A DNA stretch of 64,000 nt. Origin: Bacillus sp. Marseille-P3661. GTDB lineage: Bacteria; Bacillota; Bacilli; Bacillales; Bacillaceae_J. Position 1 is the stretch's first letter. Each line of letters opens with the position of its first letter. Made by a program: the position numbers and the translations under genes. The notes under the pieces are model-generated. The model made no database searches, had not been told where the DNA came from, and worked only from the letters and a program-made list of their open reading frames with translations. The DNA lies in assembly GCF_900240995.1 (NCBI RefSeq), contig NZ_LT965953.1, forward strand, positions 124,001 through 188,000, in the 5' to 3' direction. Positions 18,501 through 26,819 of the stretch are shown one piece after another.

Positions 18501-18686
18501 GCGCAAATTCCAATGGCCGTTACGATTATCTTTGGTCTATCAACATCGATGTTCTTCACGCTACTATTTGTACCAGTTATGTACACGATTTTAGAGGATA
18601 TCACGAATAAAATTAAACGTTTATTTAAACGAATATTTACAAGAAAAAAGAAAAACGTTCCAGAAGAACCGACGATTGAGATGTAA
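15573..18686 (+). CDS. swrC: RND multidrug/surfactin efflux pump, SwrC/AcrB-like
   Basis: 1037 aa, TTG start with GAGGAGGG upstream. Typical RND plan: one N-terminal membrane helix, a large external loop, six helices, a second loop, then five helices. TM4 carries GIGMMVDNSIVILENVY (proton-relay Asp) and TM10 carries AGIVVNNAIVLVDYI. The start MKLVETSVRRPVGVFMVV is characteristic of the HAE1 class. The best-known Bacillus homologue is SwrC (YerP), a proton-driven exporter for surfactin self-resistance and swarming. No lipopeptide synthetase is in the window, so the substrate is open. Confidence 0.9.
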   Translation: MKLVETSVRRPVGVFMVVLAILALGFVSLTNLKVDLYPEVDLPIAVVATSYSGAGPEEVEKMVSRPLEAALTSIEGVDTIQSQSQANSSLVILMFATGTNLDNALLEVREKVDQVKSMLPESANDPSVLRFNPQQMPVMWLGVTGDEPENLQEIVENTIQPHLERAEGVASVGIEGGKKREILIELDSAALSLYGITPNHVISALQSENRTTSGGIITKGSQELQIRVDGEFQSLDDINNTIIQLPSGDTVKVSDVGTLKDTYKKVTSISRVNNEPSLVLSILKKSDGNTVEVADEVYKAMDEVNKLLPAGVKVFNVFDTSTFIRDSISSVVSNMVIGGILSVIVLFLFLRSIRPTLIITVSIPFAVIATFVMMYFGGQTLNVLSLGGLALGIGMMVDNSIVILENVYSYRQKGASVKEAAIKGASELGSAVIASTTTSLVVFLPIVFVDGIASELFTPLALAVSFSLIGSLVVALTLVPVLSSKLLTKPIKTSEMKKNLFVRFFEGINNLYQKLLNWVLKHRKTTVILTIVAIVASFGLTPMVGTESIPASDQGQLQITFETPSGTTLEDTEAVANQINEVLEQHKDVLEVSYLSIGSNQMTGTGGSANSGNFQIQLVDKELRDVTTKQFVTIVSEGIGEIAGAEIKVSEMEGGLGTGSPIQVKIHGAEQEVLEEIAEQVTWLISDIDGATNVESSASEGRPEIRVEVNREVAAQYGLSYQQVMNEVEVSFNGRQATTYREDGDEFDVRVILPEEKRVQISDLENLFIQTASGTLIPLSEVAELKQVMGPAQISRENQQRQINVTADINGRDLGSVSKDVTAALNSMNFPDGYGYDIGGQSEEMMESFTKLGMALIFSIFLVYVVMAVQFESLINPFVIMFAMPTTLVGIIGGLAITGQSFSIPAFIGIIMLAGIVVNNAIVLVDYINILRSRGYDRTEAILEAGPSRLRPILMTTLTTVLGMVPLALGFGEGGEAQIPMAVTIIFGLSTSMFFTLLFVPVMYTILEDITNKIKRLFKRIFTRKKKNVPEEPTIEM

Positions 18687-18696
18687 GATTTTCAGT

Positions 18697-18734
18697 AAGG
18701 TGGTGGTAGCCGGGTGGTTGGCTGCTGCCATCTT
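18697..18734 (+). terminator. long hairpin after the RND gene
   Basis: A 15-bp stem (AAGGTGGTGGTAGCC with GGCTGCTGCCATCTT, allowing G-U pairs) closes on a GGGTGGTT loop. There is no real T-run after it, so it may attenuate or protect the upstream mRNA end and need not stop transcription fully. Confidence 0.55.
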
Positions 18735-18794
18735 ATCAGTTTATTAGTCCGTTGAAGGAATAAAATGGATTACTGATTGTCTAACTTAAAATCG

Positions 18795-18846
18795 TATAAT
18801 AGTATTGAAGTTTCATAGCTATGTAGTAAGGCTTTAAAGGCCTTAC
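18795..18846 (+). promoter_or_regulatory. possible separate promoter and leader hairpin of the TolC-like gene
   Basis: A perfect TATAAT at about 18795-18800 lacks a good -35. It is followed by a perfect hairpin GTAAGGC-TTTAAAG-GCCTTAC at 18826-18846, about 40 nt before the ATG. The gene may therefore be expressed apart from the pump, with a structured leader. Confidence 0.35.
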
Positions 18847-18887
18847 TCCTTACATAATGAAACCAATTTGGAAGGGATGACTTTTAA

Positions 18888-20390
18888 ATGAATAAAAAAC
18901 TTATTTCATCTGTTGTTGCAGCATCTATGCTTGTCCTGCCTTCTTTAAATGTTGTTCAAGCAGCAAATTCACCGTATCAACCTGTTAATCTTAAAATAGA
19001 CGGTGTGGAAAAGAACTTTGCTCAACCACCTGTATTATTCCATGATGTGACACTCGTACCTTTACGAGGTATTTTTGAGTCATTAGGAGTGGAAGTAAAG
19101 TGGGATCCTGAGCTGCGTAAAGTGACTGCTATTCGTGACCAAGAAGTTCTTGAGTTGAAAATCGGCTCGAAGGAAGCCTTAAAGAATTATAAGCCGATTC
19201 CATTAATGCAGCCGGCGATGATTATCAATGATTCTACCATGGTTCCATTACGATTTGTCAGTGAATCGTTCGGTGCAAACGTGGATTGGGATGGTTCAAC
19301 TAAAACTGTTATTGTTGAATCAGTAGATGAGGACAGTGAAGAATCAGTAAGTGAAGAAGTGGAAAATGCGTTGCCGGAATTGACAGTTGCTGCGGCGGTT
19401 GAGAAGGCACTTACTACTAGTAATGATATCCGAACAGCGGATGCGAATGTTGAGAGAGCTGAGGAAGTACAGGGTAAGGCTGCTGATAATGTGACATATG
19501 CGCCAATTGGTACTGGTAATGGTGCAGCAGATGCACTAGCTCGCCGCGCATTTACTGGCTTACAACAAGCCAACATTGGTGAACGAGTGGCAACGAAGCA
19601 ATTAGATGTAGCCAAAGAGTCTGTGGCATTTTCTGTTCAAATAGCATATAACGAAATATTACGAGCGCAAGCTCAACTAAGTCTTGCTGAAAAAGCATTG
19701 GAGCTAGCAGGAGTTCAACGGAATATTGTTGAGCAACAGGCGAAAGTTGGCATTGTAAGCGAGTTTGATTTAACAAAAGAAAATAATAGTTATGATGAAA
19801 AGGAAAAACAGCTTCAATCAGCACAAACTGCATTGAAGGATGAGTATGAGAAATTTAACTTATTAGTTGGCTATTCATTAGATAAACGTTTTAACTTAGT
19901 AGACCAACCTGATGAAGAAATTATGATTGAGGAAGATGTTGACTACCAGGTTGCTAAAGTATTATCTGGCAGCACTTCAGTTTGGTTAGCTGAGCAGGAA
20001 GTGAATATTGCGAAGTTAAACCTAGATTTATATGTATTTAATGACCCAACAAATCCAGACACGTACAAAGCTACGGAAATTGACGTAGAAAAAGCAGAGT
20101 ATTCATTATCTGATACAAAAAAACAGCTTGAACAAGGAGTTAGAGAAACTTATAACTCTATAAAGCAGCTGCAAAATCAATTATCTATTTTAGAAACAAA
20201 CTTAAATAACGCTGAACAAACACAAAGGCTAGTGAAAGCTAGACACGACCTCGGCATGGCAACAACGCTTGAGCTTATGAATGCTAATATGGGCGTCGAT
20301 CAAATTAAACAACAAATGTTTGATATTAAAGCACAGCTTGACTATTTACAAGTATCATATGAAAAGCCGTGGGTTGCGGCAGGACGATAG
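18888..20390 (+). CDS. copper-amine-oxidase-like stalk domain fused to TolC-like coiled coil
   Basis: 500 aa. A signal peptide (about residues 1-26, ending VVQA) is followed by a copper-amine-oxidase N-terminal-like domain at about 30-150, a wall or surface domain in Bacillales (LVPLRGIFESLGVEVKW; MVPLRFVSESFGANVDW). Residues about 165-495 resemble the outer-membrane efflux (TolC) helical repeats, with KVGIVSEFDLTKENNSYDE and HDLGMATTLELMNAN as the paired family signatures. The segments where TolC has its outer-membrane beta strands are missing. It follows the fusion protein and RND pump and ends in a terminator. Plausibly it is the outer extension of the pump across the thick wall; this is inference. 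Confidence 0.8.
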   Translation: MNKKLISSVVAASMLVLPSLNVVQAANSPYQPVNLKIDGVEKNFAQPPVLFHDVTLVPLRGIFESLGVEVKWDPELRKVTAIRDQEVLELKIGSKEALKNYKPIPLMQPAMIINDSTMVPLRFVSESFGANVDWDGSTKTVIVESVDEDSEESVSEEVENALPELTVAAAVEKALTTSNDIRTADANVERAEEVQGKAADNVTYAPIGTGNGAADALARRAFTGLQQANIGERVATKQLDVAKESVAFSVQIAYNEILRAQAQLSLAEKALELAGVQRNIVEQQAKVGIVSEFDLTKENNSYDEKEKQLQSAQTALKDEYEKFNLLVGYSLDKRFNLVDQPDEEIMIEEDVDYQVAKVLSGSTSVWLAEQEVNIAKLNLDLYVFNDPTNPDTYKATEIDVEKAEYSLSDTKKQLEQGVRETYNSIKQLQNQLSILETNLNNAEQTQRLVKARHDLGMATTLELMNANMGVDQIKQQMFDIKAQLDYLQVSYEKPWVAAGR

Positions 20391-20415
20391 AAAATCACTT
20401 TAAAATGAAAAATTT

Positions 20416-20464
20416 AAAAGCGAACCTATTCAGTGAATGCTACTGAAAGGTTCGCTTTTTTATA
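20416..20464 (+). terminator. terminator of the efflux cluster
   Basis: AAAAGCGAACCT pairs with AGGTTCGCTTTT and runs into T6. Placed right after the TolC-like gene. Confidence 0.93.
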
Positions 20465-20809
20465 TTTAAGGCCGTGTGTTGAAGTTTTTTGGGCAATGGC
20501 GGTTATGTAGGTTGGAGTGCCGAGAATTCTACGGGGATCAGGGAGATCTGCTAGGAGTGCTGCTGTGCTGCTACGGCTTTTTGGATGTCCGTAGTTTCAT
20601 GCAGTGCGCTCATAAGTGGAAAGCAACTAGCATCTTAGCAGAGCTATATTTTAAAAAGAGTTAACTAGTTGCTATTAAAGATTGCATTAAGGAGTCCTGA
20701 ATTAGAGGTGGACAAATTTTTTACATAATAGTAGATCACTAGATTGCAGTGAATCAGAAAATGAACAACTTCAGGCAGACCGCAGGCATTAATTTCTCTT
20801 TCTATACCA
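20465..20809. other. intergenic, no gene recognised
   Basis: A 62-codon frame lies here but has no ribosome binding site and an improbable composition (rich in Cys, Leu and Trp). Nothing else is recognised before the repeat element at 20810. Confidence 0.5.
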
Positions 20810-20920
20810 GGATATCTGCCACTTTTCACGTATATCAGCCACTTTTTATGATATATCGTCCACTTCAAGTAAGATATCTGCCAGTTATGAAATATATCAG
20901 CAACTGACAATGATTCTCAA
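20810..20920 (+). repeat. GATATCTGCCACTTT element, copy 1
   Basis: Five imperfect modules of about 20-24 nt, each a (G)ATAT-C word followed by (C)CACTT or an equivalent: GATATCTGCCACTTTTC, GTATATCAGCCACTTTTT, GATATATCGTCCACTTC, AGATATCTGCCAGTTA and ATATATCAGCAACTGA. The tail reads TGATTCTCAA. The same layout recurs at 36440 and, inverted, at 43721, 44019 and 44317. Confidence 0.85.
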
Positions 20921-21154
20921 TCCACCAGCCAACCTACCAACCAAATGTACCGACAACTAAACCTATAGCACAATCCAAAATGACAAGATATAATAATTTA
21001 TCTTCAACTTTCTCTACTACTCTCGATTTTGCTTGAAAATCTGACAAGCTAGTGAGAAAATTTTCTCTATTATCTATTTTGTAAAAAGCAGCAAAAAACC
21101 GCTATTGATCAAAAGTGTATAGTTCGAATTTTTTAATAGATGGAGATGGTTTCA

Positions 21155-22366
21155 ATGGGATTGAGTGCTTATCAGCTTACTAAGCCTAAGTTGGAAAAAT
21201 TATCGCCAAAAGATCGAAAGTTTTGGTTGGCGATTTCGGCTCTTGGAATTGGTTCAATTTTAACGTTTGCGAATTTATATTTTGTGCAGCCATTGATGCC
21301 GGCGTATGTTGATTCTTATCAAATTACTCCAACGACGGCTAGTTTGTCGTTATCGGTGGCGGTGGTTGCTCTGATAGCGGGTTTGTTGTTTTTTGGAGTT
21401 TATTCGGATCGGTACGGACGGACGACGCTAATGAAAGTAACATTGGTGTTATCTATTGTTCCATTGTTCATTTTTCCGTTTTTATCTAGCTTTTGGGTAT
21501 TGCTTGGTCTTCGGATTATTCAAGGCTTTTTTATCGCAGGACTTCCAGCTGCGGCCATTGCTTATATCGGTGAGGAGTTTGAACAAAAAAGCATCGGACT
21601 TGGAATTACGATTTATATTGCTTGTAATGCGGTTGGTGGAATGGCTGGCCGCATACTAATTGGAATTTTATCTGACATGGTAGGTTGGCAAACGGCGATT
21701 TGGTCTTTATGTGCAACTAGTGTAACTCTGTTCCTTCTATTTATATGGTGGTTACCAAAGTCTCAATACTTTGAACCAAGCCATTTACCATTCAAGCAGG
21801 ATGTCAAGGGGATGCTCGTGCATCTGAAAAATCCTGTGTTAATGAACGCATTTATGATGGGGATTATTCTTCAAATTTCTTTTACAGGAGTTTGGACGTA
21901 TTTACCTTTTTACCTTGGTGACGAGCCGTTCAATTTATCGATGAAGGAAATTTCATTAATGTATTTAGCTTACTCGTTTGGGGTCATAGGCTCACCTGTA
22001 GCGGGGAAATTAGCGCAAAGCTATAAGCATAGCACGATTATTGTAACAGGCATCCTTATTTTAATACTAGGGGTTTTATGTACGGTGATCCATTCGGTGG
22101 GTGCGGTTATCATCGGTTTATGTTTAGTATGTTTAGGTTTTTTTATTGCGCATTCGATGACGGCGGCTTTTGTAAATATGCAGGCTACACATCATAAAGG
22201 CGGTGCTTCAAGTTTATATCTAGTAAGCTATTATATTGGTGTAGCAACAGGTGGTACAGCTACTGGGTTTATTTGGTCATCCTTTGGCTGGATAGGCATT
22301 GCAACTTTAACAGTTTTATTCATTCCTATTACAATAAAATTACTAATAGATTACAAATCAAAGTGA
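21155..22366 (+). CDS. MFS transporter
   Basis: 403 aa from ATG 21155, which has ATGGAGATGG 8 nt before it; the ATG at 21140 lies inside that site. Twelve hydrophobic helices are evident. The loop 2-3 motif GVYSDRYGRTTLMK matches the MFS motif GxxxDRxGRR. Overall it resembles the YnfM/YgaY-type drug or metabolite exporters. The substrate is unknown. It stands alone; the 200 bp upstream hold the palindrome GAGAAAATTTTCTC near 21055, which could be an operator. Confidence 0.85.
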   Translation: MGLSAYQLTKPKLEKLSPKDRKFWLAISALGIGSILTFANLYFVQPLMPAYVDSYQITPTTASLSLSVAVVALIAGLLFFGVYSDRYGRTTLMKVTLVLSIVPLFIFPFLSSFWVLLGLRIIQGFFIAGLPAAAIAYIGEEFEQKSIGLGITIYIACNAVGGMAGRILIGILSDMVGWQTAIWSLCATSVTLFLLFIWWLPKSQYFEPSHLPFKQDVKGMLVHLKNPVLMNAFMMGIILQISFTGVWTYLPFYLGDEPFNLSMKEISLMYLAYSFGVIGSPVAGKLAQSYKHSTIIVTGILILILGVLCTVIHSVGAVIIGLCLVCLGFFIAHSMTAAFVNMQATHHKGGASSLYLVSYYIGVATGGTATGFIWSSFGWIGIATLTVLFIPITIKLLIDYKSK

Positions 22367-22394
22367 TTGACAGACATATTTTGACAAGTATGTT
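22367..22394 (+). promoter_or_regulatory. sigma-A promoter
   Basis: TTGACA at 22367-22372, a 16-bp spacer and TATGTT at 22389-22394. It overlaps the end of the MFS gene and drives the small ORF and ydcF-like pair. Confidence 0.5.
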
Positions 22395-22493
22395 AGAATA
22401 ACATGGTATGTTTCAAATAAATTGTCGAATTTACATCTTAGAAAAACAAAAATGCTAGGGTAATAGTTATCGTTTTGAAGGAGAACTAGATTT

Positions 22494-22661
22494 ATGAACA
22501 ACCAAACAAAATTGGGACTTAATCAGGGGAATTTATTGGCTATTCTACAATCTGCGCATGCAAAAGGAGAGAAATCCATCATTAACGATCCAATTGAAAT
22601 GATTCAGGATTTGATTAAGCAGATGAAGGAAGTCGAAGAGTCAAAGTATGAAAAAGTTTAG
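22494..22661 (+). CDS. small hypothetical protein, 55 aa
   Basis: ATG at 22494 with GAAGGAGA about 9 nt upstream. The product (starts MNNQTKLGLNQGNLLAILQS, ends KYEKV) is helical and hydrophilic, with no membrane segment. Its last 14 bp overlap the start of the YdcF-like gene, which is typical of translational coupling. It probably regulates or assists that membrane protein, but the family is not recognised. Confidence 0.65.
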   Translation: MNNQTKLGLNQGNLLAILQSAHAKGEKSIINDPIEMIQDLIKQMKEVEESKYEKV

Positions 22662-23247
22662 GCTAGTTTTCGCAGTAGTCGTATTGCTAATTTTATTAGG
22701 TTTTGTCATAAAAAATCCGTTATTGCAAGCACTGGCGGATTTTTTAATTGTCAAAGAAGAGGTTGTCCAAAGTGATGTGATCATCGTTCTTGGTGGTGAG
22801 GTGAAAGGCGAACGTACTAAAAAAGCAGTAGAACTTTATCATCAAGGCTATGCACCAATGCTGCTTTTTTCAGATGGAACCGACCTTTCATGGCGAACGA
22901 AAGCAGCAGATGAAATGGTTGCGCTAGCGCTTGAGCTACATGTGCCTGAATCTGCAATTGTAAAAGAATCAAAATCGCGCAGTACCTATGAAAATGCTCT
23001 TTATTCAAAAGAAGTCATGATTGAAAATGGTTGGGAGTCGGCGATCGTTGTTACGACAGATTGGCATACGAAACGAAGTCAGTTTATTTTTGATGAGGTA
23101 TTTAAAGGCACAGATATTGCACTCACATATGCTGGTGCGCAGGATGAGCGCATTGATAGTTTAACAGAATGGTGGACAGACTCTGAAAAACAGCAAATTG
23201 TATTAACAGAATGGGCTAAGTTTATCGTTTATTATCTTAAATACTAG
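22648..23247 (+). CDS. YdcF/SanA/ElyC-family membrane-anchored protein (DUF218)
   Basis: 199 aa. One N-terminal membrane helix (about residues 5-25) anchors an extracytoplasmic DUF218 domain: DVIIVLGGEVKGERTKKAVE near 43-63, LLFSDG near 74, KSRSTYENALYSKEVM near 107 and VVTTDWHTKRS near 134. Members of this family act in envelope integrity or polymer-lipid carrier metabolism; the chemistry is unsettled. It overlaps the preceding 55-aa ORF and precedes the large SLH exoprotein. Confidence 0.85.
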   Translation: MKKFRLVFAVVVLLILLGFVIKNPLLQALADFLIVKEEVVQSDVIIVLGGEVKGERTKKAVELYHQGYAPMLLFSDGTDLSWRTKAADEMVALALELHVPESAIVKESKSRSTYENALYSKEVMIENGWESAIVVTTDWHTKRSQFIFDEVFKGTDIALTYAGAQDERIDSLTEWWTDSEKQQIVLTEWAKFIVYYLKY

Positions 23248-23319
23248 TTTTTTAAAAAAAAGAAAGATTACAAGCTTCTAAGCTAAAAACAAAAGATTCA
23301 TCATAAGGGAGAGAATTAA

Positions 23320-26091
23320 ATGAAATTGAAACGCAACAGGTTGGCAATACTGCTCACTATTTTACTAGTTTTACAGAGCTTTGCTAGTGCTGCTACGGCC
23401 AGTGCATCTGTTTTAGGCACAAAAGTTGCCGATAACAGTACGAAAATATCACCTGGGGTTACGTACAGCTCACAAGCGTACGAAGGCAGTTCAACTAAAC
23501 AAGCAGTGAACCAATTAACAGTCGATTTAAATGATCCGTTTACAGTGCTAGATGTACACATTCCAAATCCAATTAATAATACTACGACTGTAACGAAGGT
23601 TGCACAGCAAAATAATCGCGAAGGCAACTTTGTCGTTGGCGCAGCAAATGCTGGATTTTTTGATACAGTTAGTAAATATCCTATTAATTTAATTGCGAAA
23701 GAAAATAAGGTTATTAATGTTGGTGTTTTTGATTTACCGATTACAAGTCCACTTAATGCACCAGTAGCATTTGGAGTTAATGCGAATGGCAAAGCAGTGA
23801 TTGGCGAATATAATTTAAGATATGATGTGCGAATTGGCGATTTTACACAAGCCATTAAAAAAGTAAACACAACACGTACAGAGGGATCTGTTGTTTTATA
23901 TACAAAAGCTAATCAAACAACAGGATCAAATGAATGGGGAACAGAGATTATTATTACCGATGTAAGTCCATCGCCAAGTTCAATGGAAGTCGGCTCAAAA
24001 ATGATTGGAACAGTTTCAAAGGTTGTTAGATTTGGACAAGCTGGGAATTCAACTGTTCCTGCAAATGGTTTAGTTCTATCTGCGCACGGCTCTGAATGGG
24101 CCGAGAAGTTAAAAAATATTACTGAAGGTGATTCTGTTCAAGTGGAGCTAGGTTTAGGCGATGTTTGGCAGGATGCGAAATATGTCATTGGTACAGGCCC
24201 GTTATTAGTAAAAAATGGCCAGGTTTCCATTTCAATGGACGAGGCGCAAGCATTTTCAAAAGGCCGTAATCCAAGAACAGCCATTGCAACAAATCAAGCG
24301 GGCGATAAAGTATTTATTATAACAATTGATGGCAGACAATCAGGCTATAGTAATGGTGTAGGGTTGCGCGATTTAGCAAACCATTTAATTTCACTTGGTG
24401 CTTATAACGCAATCAACCTTGATGGTGGCGGTTCAACGCAAATGGCTGTACGTCAACTAGGCAGTTCGCAGCCAACATTAGCGAACCAACCATCTGATAA
24501 CTGGCAAAGACCGGTGTCAACTGTTCTTCAAGTTATTAGCACAGCGCCAACAAGTGACCCGAAAACAATTAAGCTTAGCAAGCCTGCAGGTAAAATTTTA
24601 AAAGGAACACCAATTGATATTACAGTTGATTATGTAATTGACCAATATATGAACCCAGTGGCGTTCAGTCCAAGTGCTATTACGTTAAGTGCTGAAGGTG
24701 GCATTGGATCAACAGAAGGCATGAAATTCATCGCTGAAAACGTGGGTACAGGTAAAGTAGTCGCTCACTATAATGGTGGCGTTGGTGAATTACCGTTAAC
24801 CGTTGTGGATACGTTTGATAAGCTTGAAATTAGTCCGAAGTCAGCAGTAGTTGGCGTAAATGAAACGGTTCAATTTAGTGGAAAAGCATCGAATAACAAT
24901 GGTGAACCACTTTTATTCGATACATCCTTAATAAAATGGTCTGTTGAAGGCGATATTGGCTCTATAACAGCTGATGGTAAATTTACAGCTGGTGCTAAAA
25001 AATCATCCGGCTATATCGTTGCCACATTTGGACAAGTTCAAGCAAAAGTTGCTGTACAGGTTGGTGCAGATCCAGTTTTAATTGACGGCTTTGAAGATCT
25101 TGCAAAATGGTCAGCTGACCAAGCGAAAGCAACAGCATCGATTGCAAAATCAGCAAGTGGTGAGCCAGTCAAGCAAGGTAGCTCCTCATTAAAATTAACG
25201 TATGATTTTACAACTGCTGAAGAAGGTACTAAAGCAGCATATGCGAAATTAATCAATCCAATCACGATTCAAGGTAATCCTAAGGCGATCGGCTTATGGG
25301 TATATGGCGACGGCGCTGGCCATTGGTTACGCGGAACGATAAGTGATGGTACAGGTAAACAACATGCAATCAGCTTTACTGAAGAAGGCGAATTAACATG
25401 GAAAGGCTGGAAGTATGTTCAAGCGAAAGTTCCAGCAAACTTACCATTACCGCTTAAGTTTGACCGCATTTACGTTGCGGAAACTGTAAAAGAAAAGCAA
25501 AACAGTGGTGTTATTTATCTTGATAAACTGCAATCGGTATATGTTGATAATTACACAGAAGTATCATTTAAAGATGTGAGCAGCGATCATTGGGCAATTG
25601 GTTCGATTACGTTCTTAAGCGATCGCAATACGATTCGCGGTTATGAAGATGGAACATTTAGACCAGGTGCTCAAATTACAAGAGCACAAGCAGCAGCGAT
25701 GATTGCGCGCGAACTTAAGCTTGAAGCTGCTAATGATATCGAGTTAAAATTTACGGATGTTCCAGAAAAGCATTATGCGATTAATGACATTAAAAAGGTA
25801 GCAGCTGCAGGCATTATTACAGGTAAAAGTGCAGACACATTTGCGCCAGATGAGCCTTTAACAAGAGCAGAAATGGCAGTTGTTTTAAATCGGGCATATT
25901 CACTGCAAGGTGAAGCAGAAAATAAATTTACAGATGTAAAAGATAATCACTGGGCCATTAAGTCGATCAAAGCATTAGTTGCGAACGACATTACAGGCGG
26001 TTATCCGGATGGCACATTCAAGCCATCTGCACCAACAACACGTGCTGAATTCTCATCATTCATGGAGCGTGTAATTAAGTTAGCAAAATAA
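23320..26091 (+). CDS. exported phosphodiester glycosidase (NAGPA) with three SLH domains
   Basis: 923 aa with a signal peptide (about 1-29). The NAGPA domain (about 60-405) shows GRNPRTAIATNQAGDKVFII, then a GxxLxDLAxxLxxLGAxxAINLDGGGST run around residues 345-375. This fold cleaves sugar-phosphodiester bonds. Residues about 410-590 look like bacterial Ig-like folds, and 590-745 like a carbohydrate-binding jelly roll. Three SLH repeats close the protein (about 750-923; HWAIGSITFLSDRNTIRGYE, HYAINDIKKVAAAGIITG, HWAIKSIKALVANDITGGYP). SLH domains bind pyruvylated wall polymer made with CsaB, encoded 9 kb away. The substrate is probably a wall or exopolysaccharide. Confidence 0.88.
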   Translation: MKLKRNRLAILLTILLVLQSFASAATASASVLGTKVADNSTKISPGVTYSSQAYEGSSTKQAVNQLTVDLNDPFTVLDVHIPNPINNTTTVTKVAQQNNREGNFVVGAANAGFFDTVSKYPINLIAKENKVINVGVFDLPITSPLNAPVAFGVNANGKAVIGEYNLRYDVRIGDFTQAIKKVNTTRTEGSVVLYTKANQTTGSNEWGTEIIITDVSPSPSSMEVGSKMIGTVSKVVRFGQAGNSTVPANGLVLSAHGSEWAEKLKNITEGDSVQVELGLGDVWQDAKYVIGTGPLLVKNGQVSISMDEAQAFSKGRNPRTAIATNQAGDKVFIITIDGRQSGYSNGVGLRDLANHLISLGAYNAINLDGGGSTQMAVRQLGSSQPTLANQPSDNWQRPVSTVLQVISTAPTSDPKTIKLSKPAGKILKGTPIDITVDYVIDQYMNPVAFSPSAITLSAEGGIGSTEGMKFIAENVGTGKVVAHYNGGVGELPLTVVDTFDKLEISPKSAVVGVNETVQFSGKASNNNGEPLLFDTSLIKWSVEGDIGSITADGKFTAGAKKSSGYIVATFGQVQAKVAVQVGADPVLIDGFEDLAKWSADQAKATASIAKSASGEPVKQGSSSLKLTYDFTTAEEGTKAAYAKLINPITIQGNPKAIGLWVYGDGAGHWLRGTISDGTGKQHAISFTEEGELTWKGWKYVQAKVPANLPLPLKFDRIYVAETVKEKQNSGVIYLDKLQSVYVDNYTEVSFKDVSSDHWAIGSITFLSDRNTIRGYEDGTFRPGAQITRAQAAAMIARELKLEAANDIELKFTDVPEKHYAINDIKKVAAAGIITGKSADTFAPDEPLTRAEMAVVLNRAYSLQGEAENKFTDVKDNHWAIKSIKALVANDITGGYPDGTFKPSAPTTRAEFSSFMERVIKLAK

Positions 26092-26099
26092 TTTATAGA

Positions 26100-26145
26100 G
26101 AAGGTGCCAGTCCCTTGGTTCAACTAGGGGAATGGTGCTTTTTTG
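26100..26145 (+). terminator. terminator of the NAGPA-SLH gene
   Basis: GTGCCAGTCCCTT pairs, with one mismatch and G-U pairs, with AGGGGAATGGTGC, followed by T6. Confidence 0.85.
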
Positions 26146-26279
26146 CTTTGGTATAGTTAAAAACATGCCCGGATCCAAACTTATAACCTGATTTTTATTC
26201 ACTAAAAGAGCGTGGTTTAGCAGACTTTGTGCGTCATTTAAATGATCTAGCGGATTCAACATACCGGTAGTGTGGTCGT

Positions 26280-26405
26280 TTTGCATTTATAATCCGATTT
26301 TGCTGATTTCTAGTCGAAGTTTTCGATTTGTAAGCGGATTTTATGGATTTGTAATCGGAATTTCAACGTTTCTAATCCAAATTCGTCATTTCTAAGCGAA
26401 GTCTG
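26280..26405. repeat. TAATCCGA-type modular repeat
   Basis: Six consecutive 21-24 nt modules, each a (C/G)(A/G)TTT-(C/G)TAA/TAG stretch plus TCCGA, TCGAA or GCGGA: TTATAATCCGATTTTG, TTTCTAGTCGAAGTTTTC, TTTGTAAGCGGATTTTAT, TTTGTAATCGGAATTTC, TTTCTAATCCAAATTCG and TTTCTAAGCGAAGTC. The family is distinct from the 192-bp array and the GATATC element but modular in the same way. No gene. Confidence 0.75.
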
Positions 26406-26524
26406 ATTCAAGGCTGTTGGTGCGACGTTTTCACATGTGCAAAGGCAAGCCACAATTTAAAAGCTGTTGCTATTCTATTGTGAATGAAAAGCAGGTTATG
26501 AATAAAAGTTAATCTATGTTTATA

Positions 26525-26562
26525 AAAAAGCGATCTTGAGCTAAAACTCCAGTTCGCTTTTT
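26525..26562. terminator. bidirectional hairpin
   Basis: AAAAAGCGA and TCGCTTTTT flank a 20-nt middle with partial pairing. A-rich on one side and T-rich on the other, so it could act on either strand. Confidence 0.6.
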
Positions 26563-26582
26563 GAATTTTATGGAAAATAATA

Positions 26583-26610
26583 TTGATTTTGGGATGAAAT
26601 ATGCTAAAAT
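26583..26610 (+). promoter_or_regulatory. extended -10 sigma-A promoter
   Basis: TTGATT at 26583-26588, a 16-bp spacer ending in TGC, and TAAAAT at 26605-26610. The 200-nt stretch that follows has no ORF before the small gene at 26820, giving an unusually long leader. Confidence 0.55.
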
Positions 26611-26819
26611 AATTGATATAATTAACTTACTTTTCAAACAATTCAAATAACGGGAGGGGGAGTTCAACTAGCGCGTAAAATTTTAGTTTTCCTAAAATGT
26701 AAGCGTTTGATTTGGAAAAAAGTTTACTAATATGAAATGCCATTTTAGAATGTACACCAACGCAAGGGGTACGCTTATTTATTAAAATATCACTGTCTAT
26801 TATGAAAGGAGAAATATAC

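Noticed and set aside
20476-20664. 62-codon ORF after the efflux cluster terminator
   Set aside because: No ribosome site or promoter, odd Cys/Leu/Trp-rich composition, no recognisable domain.
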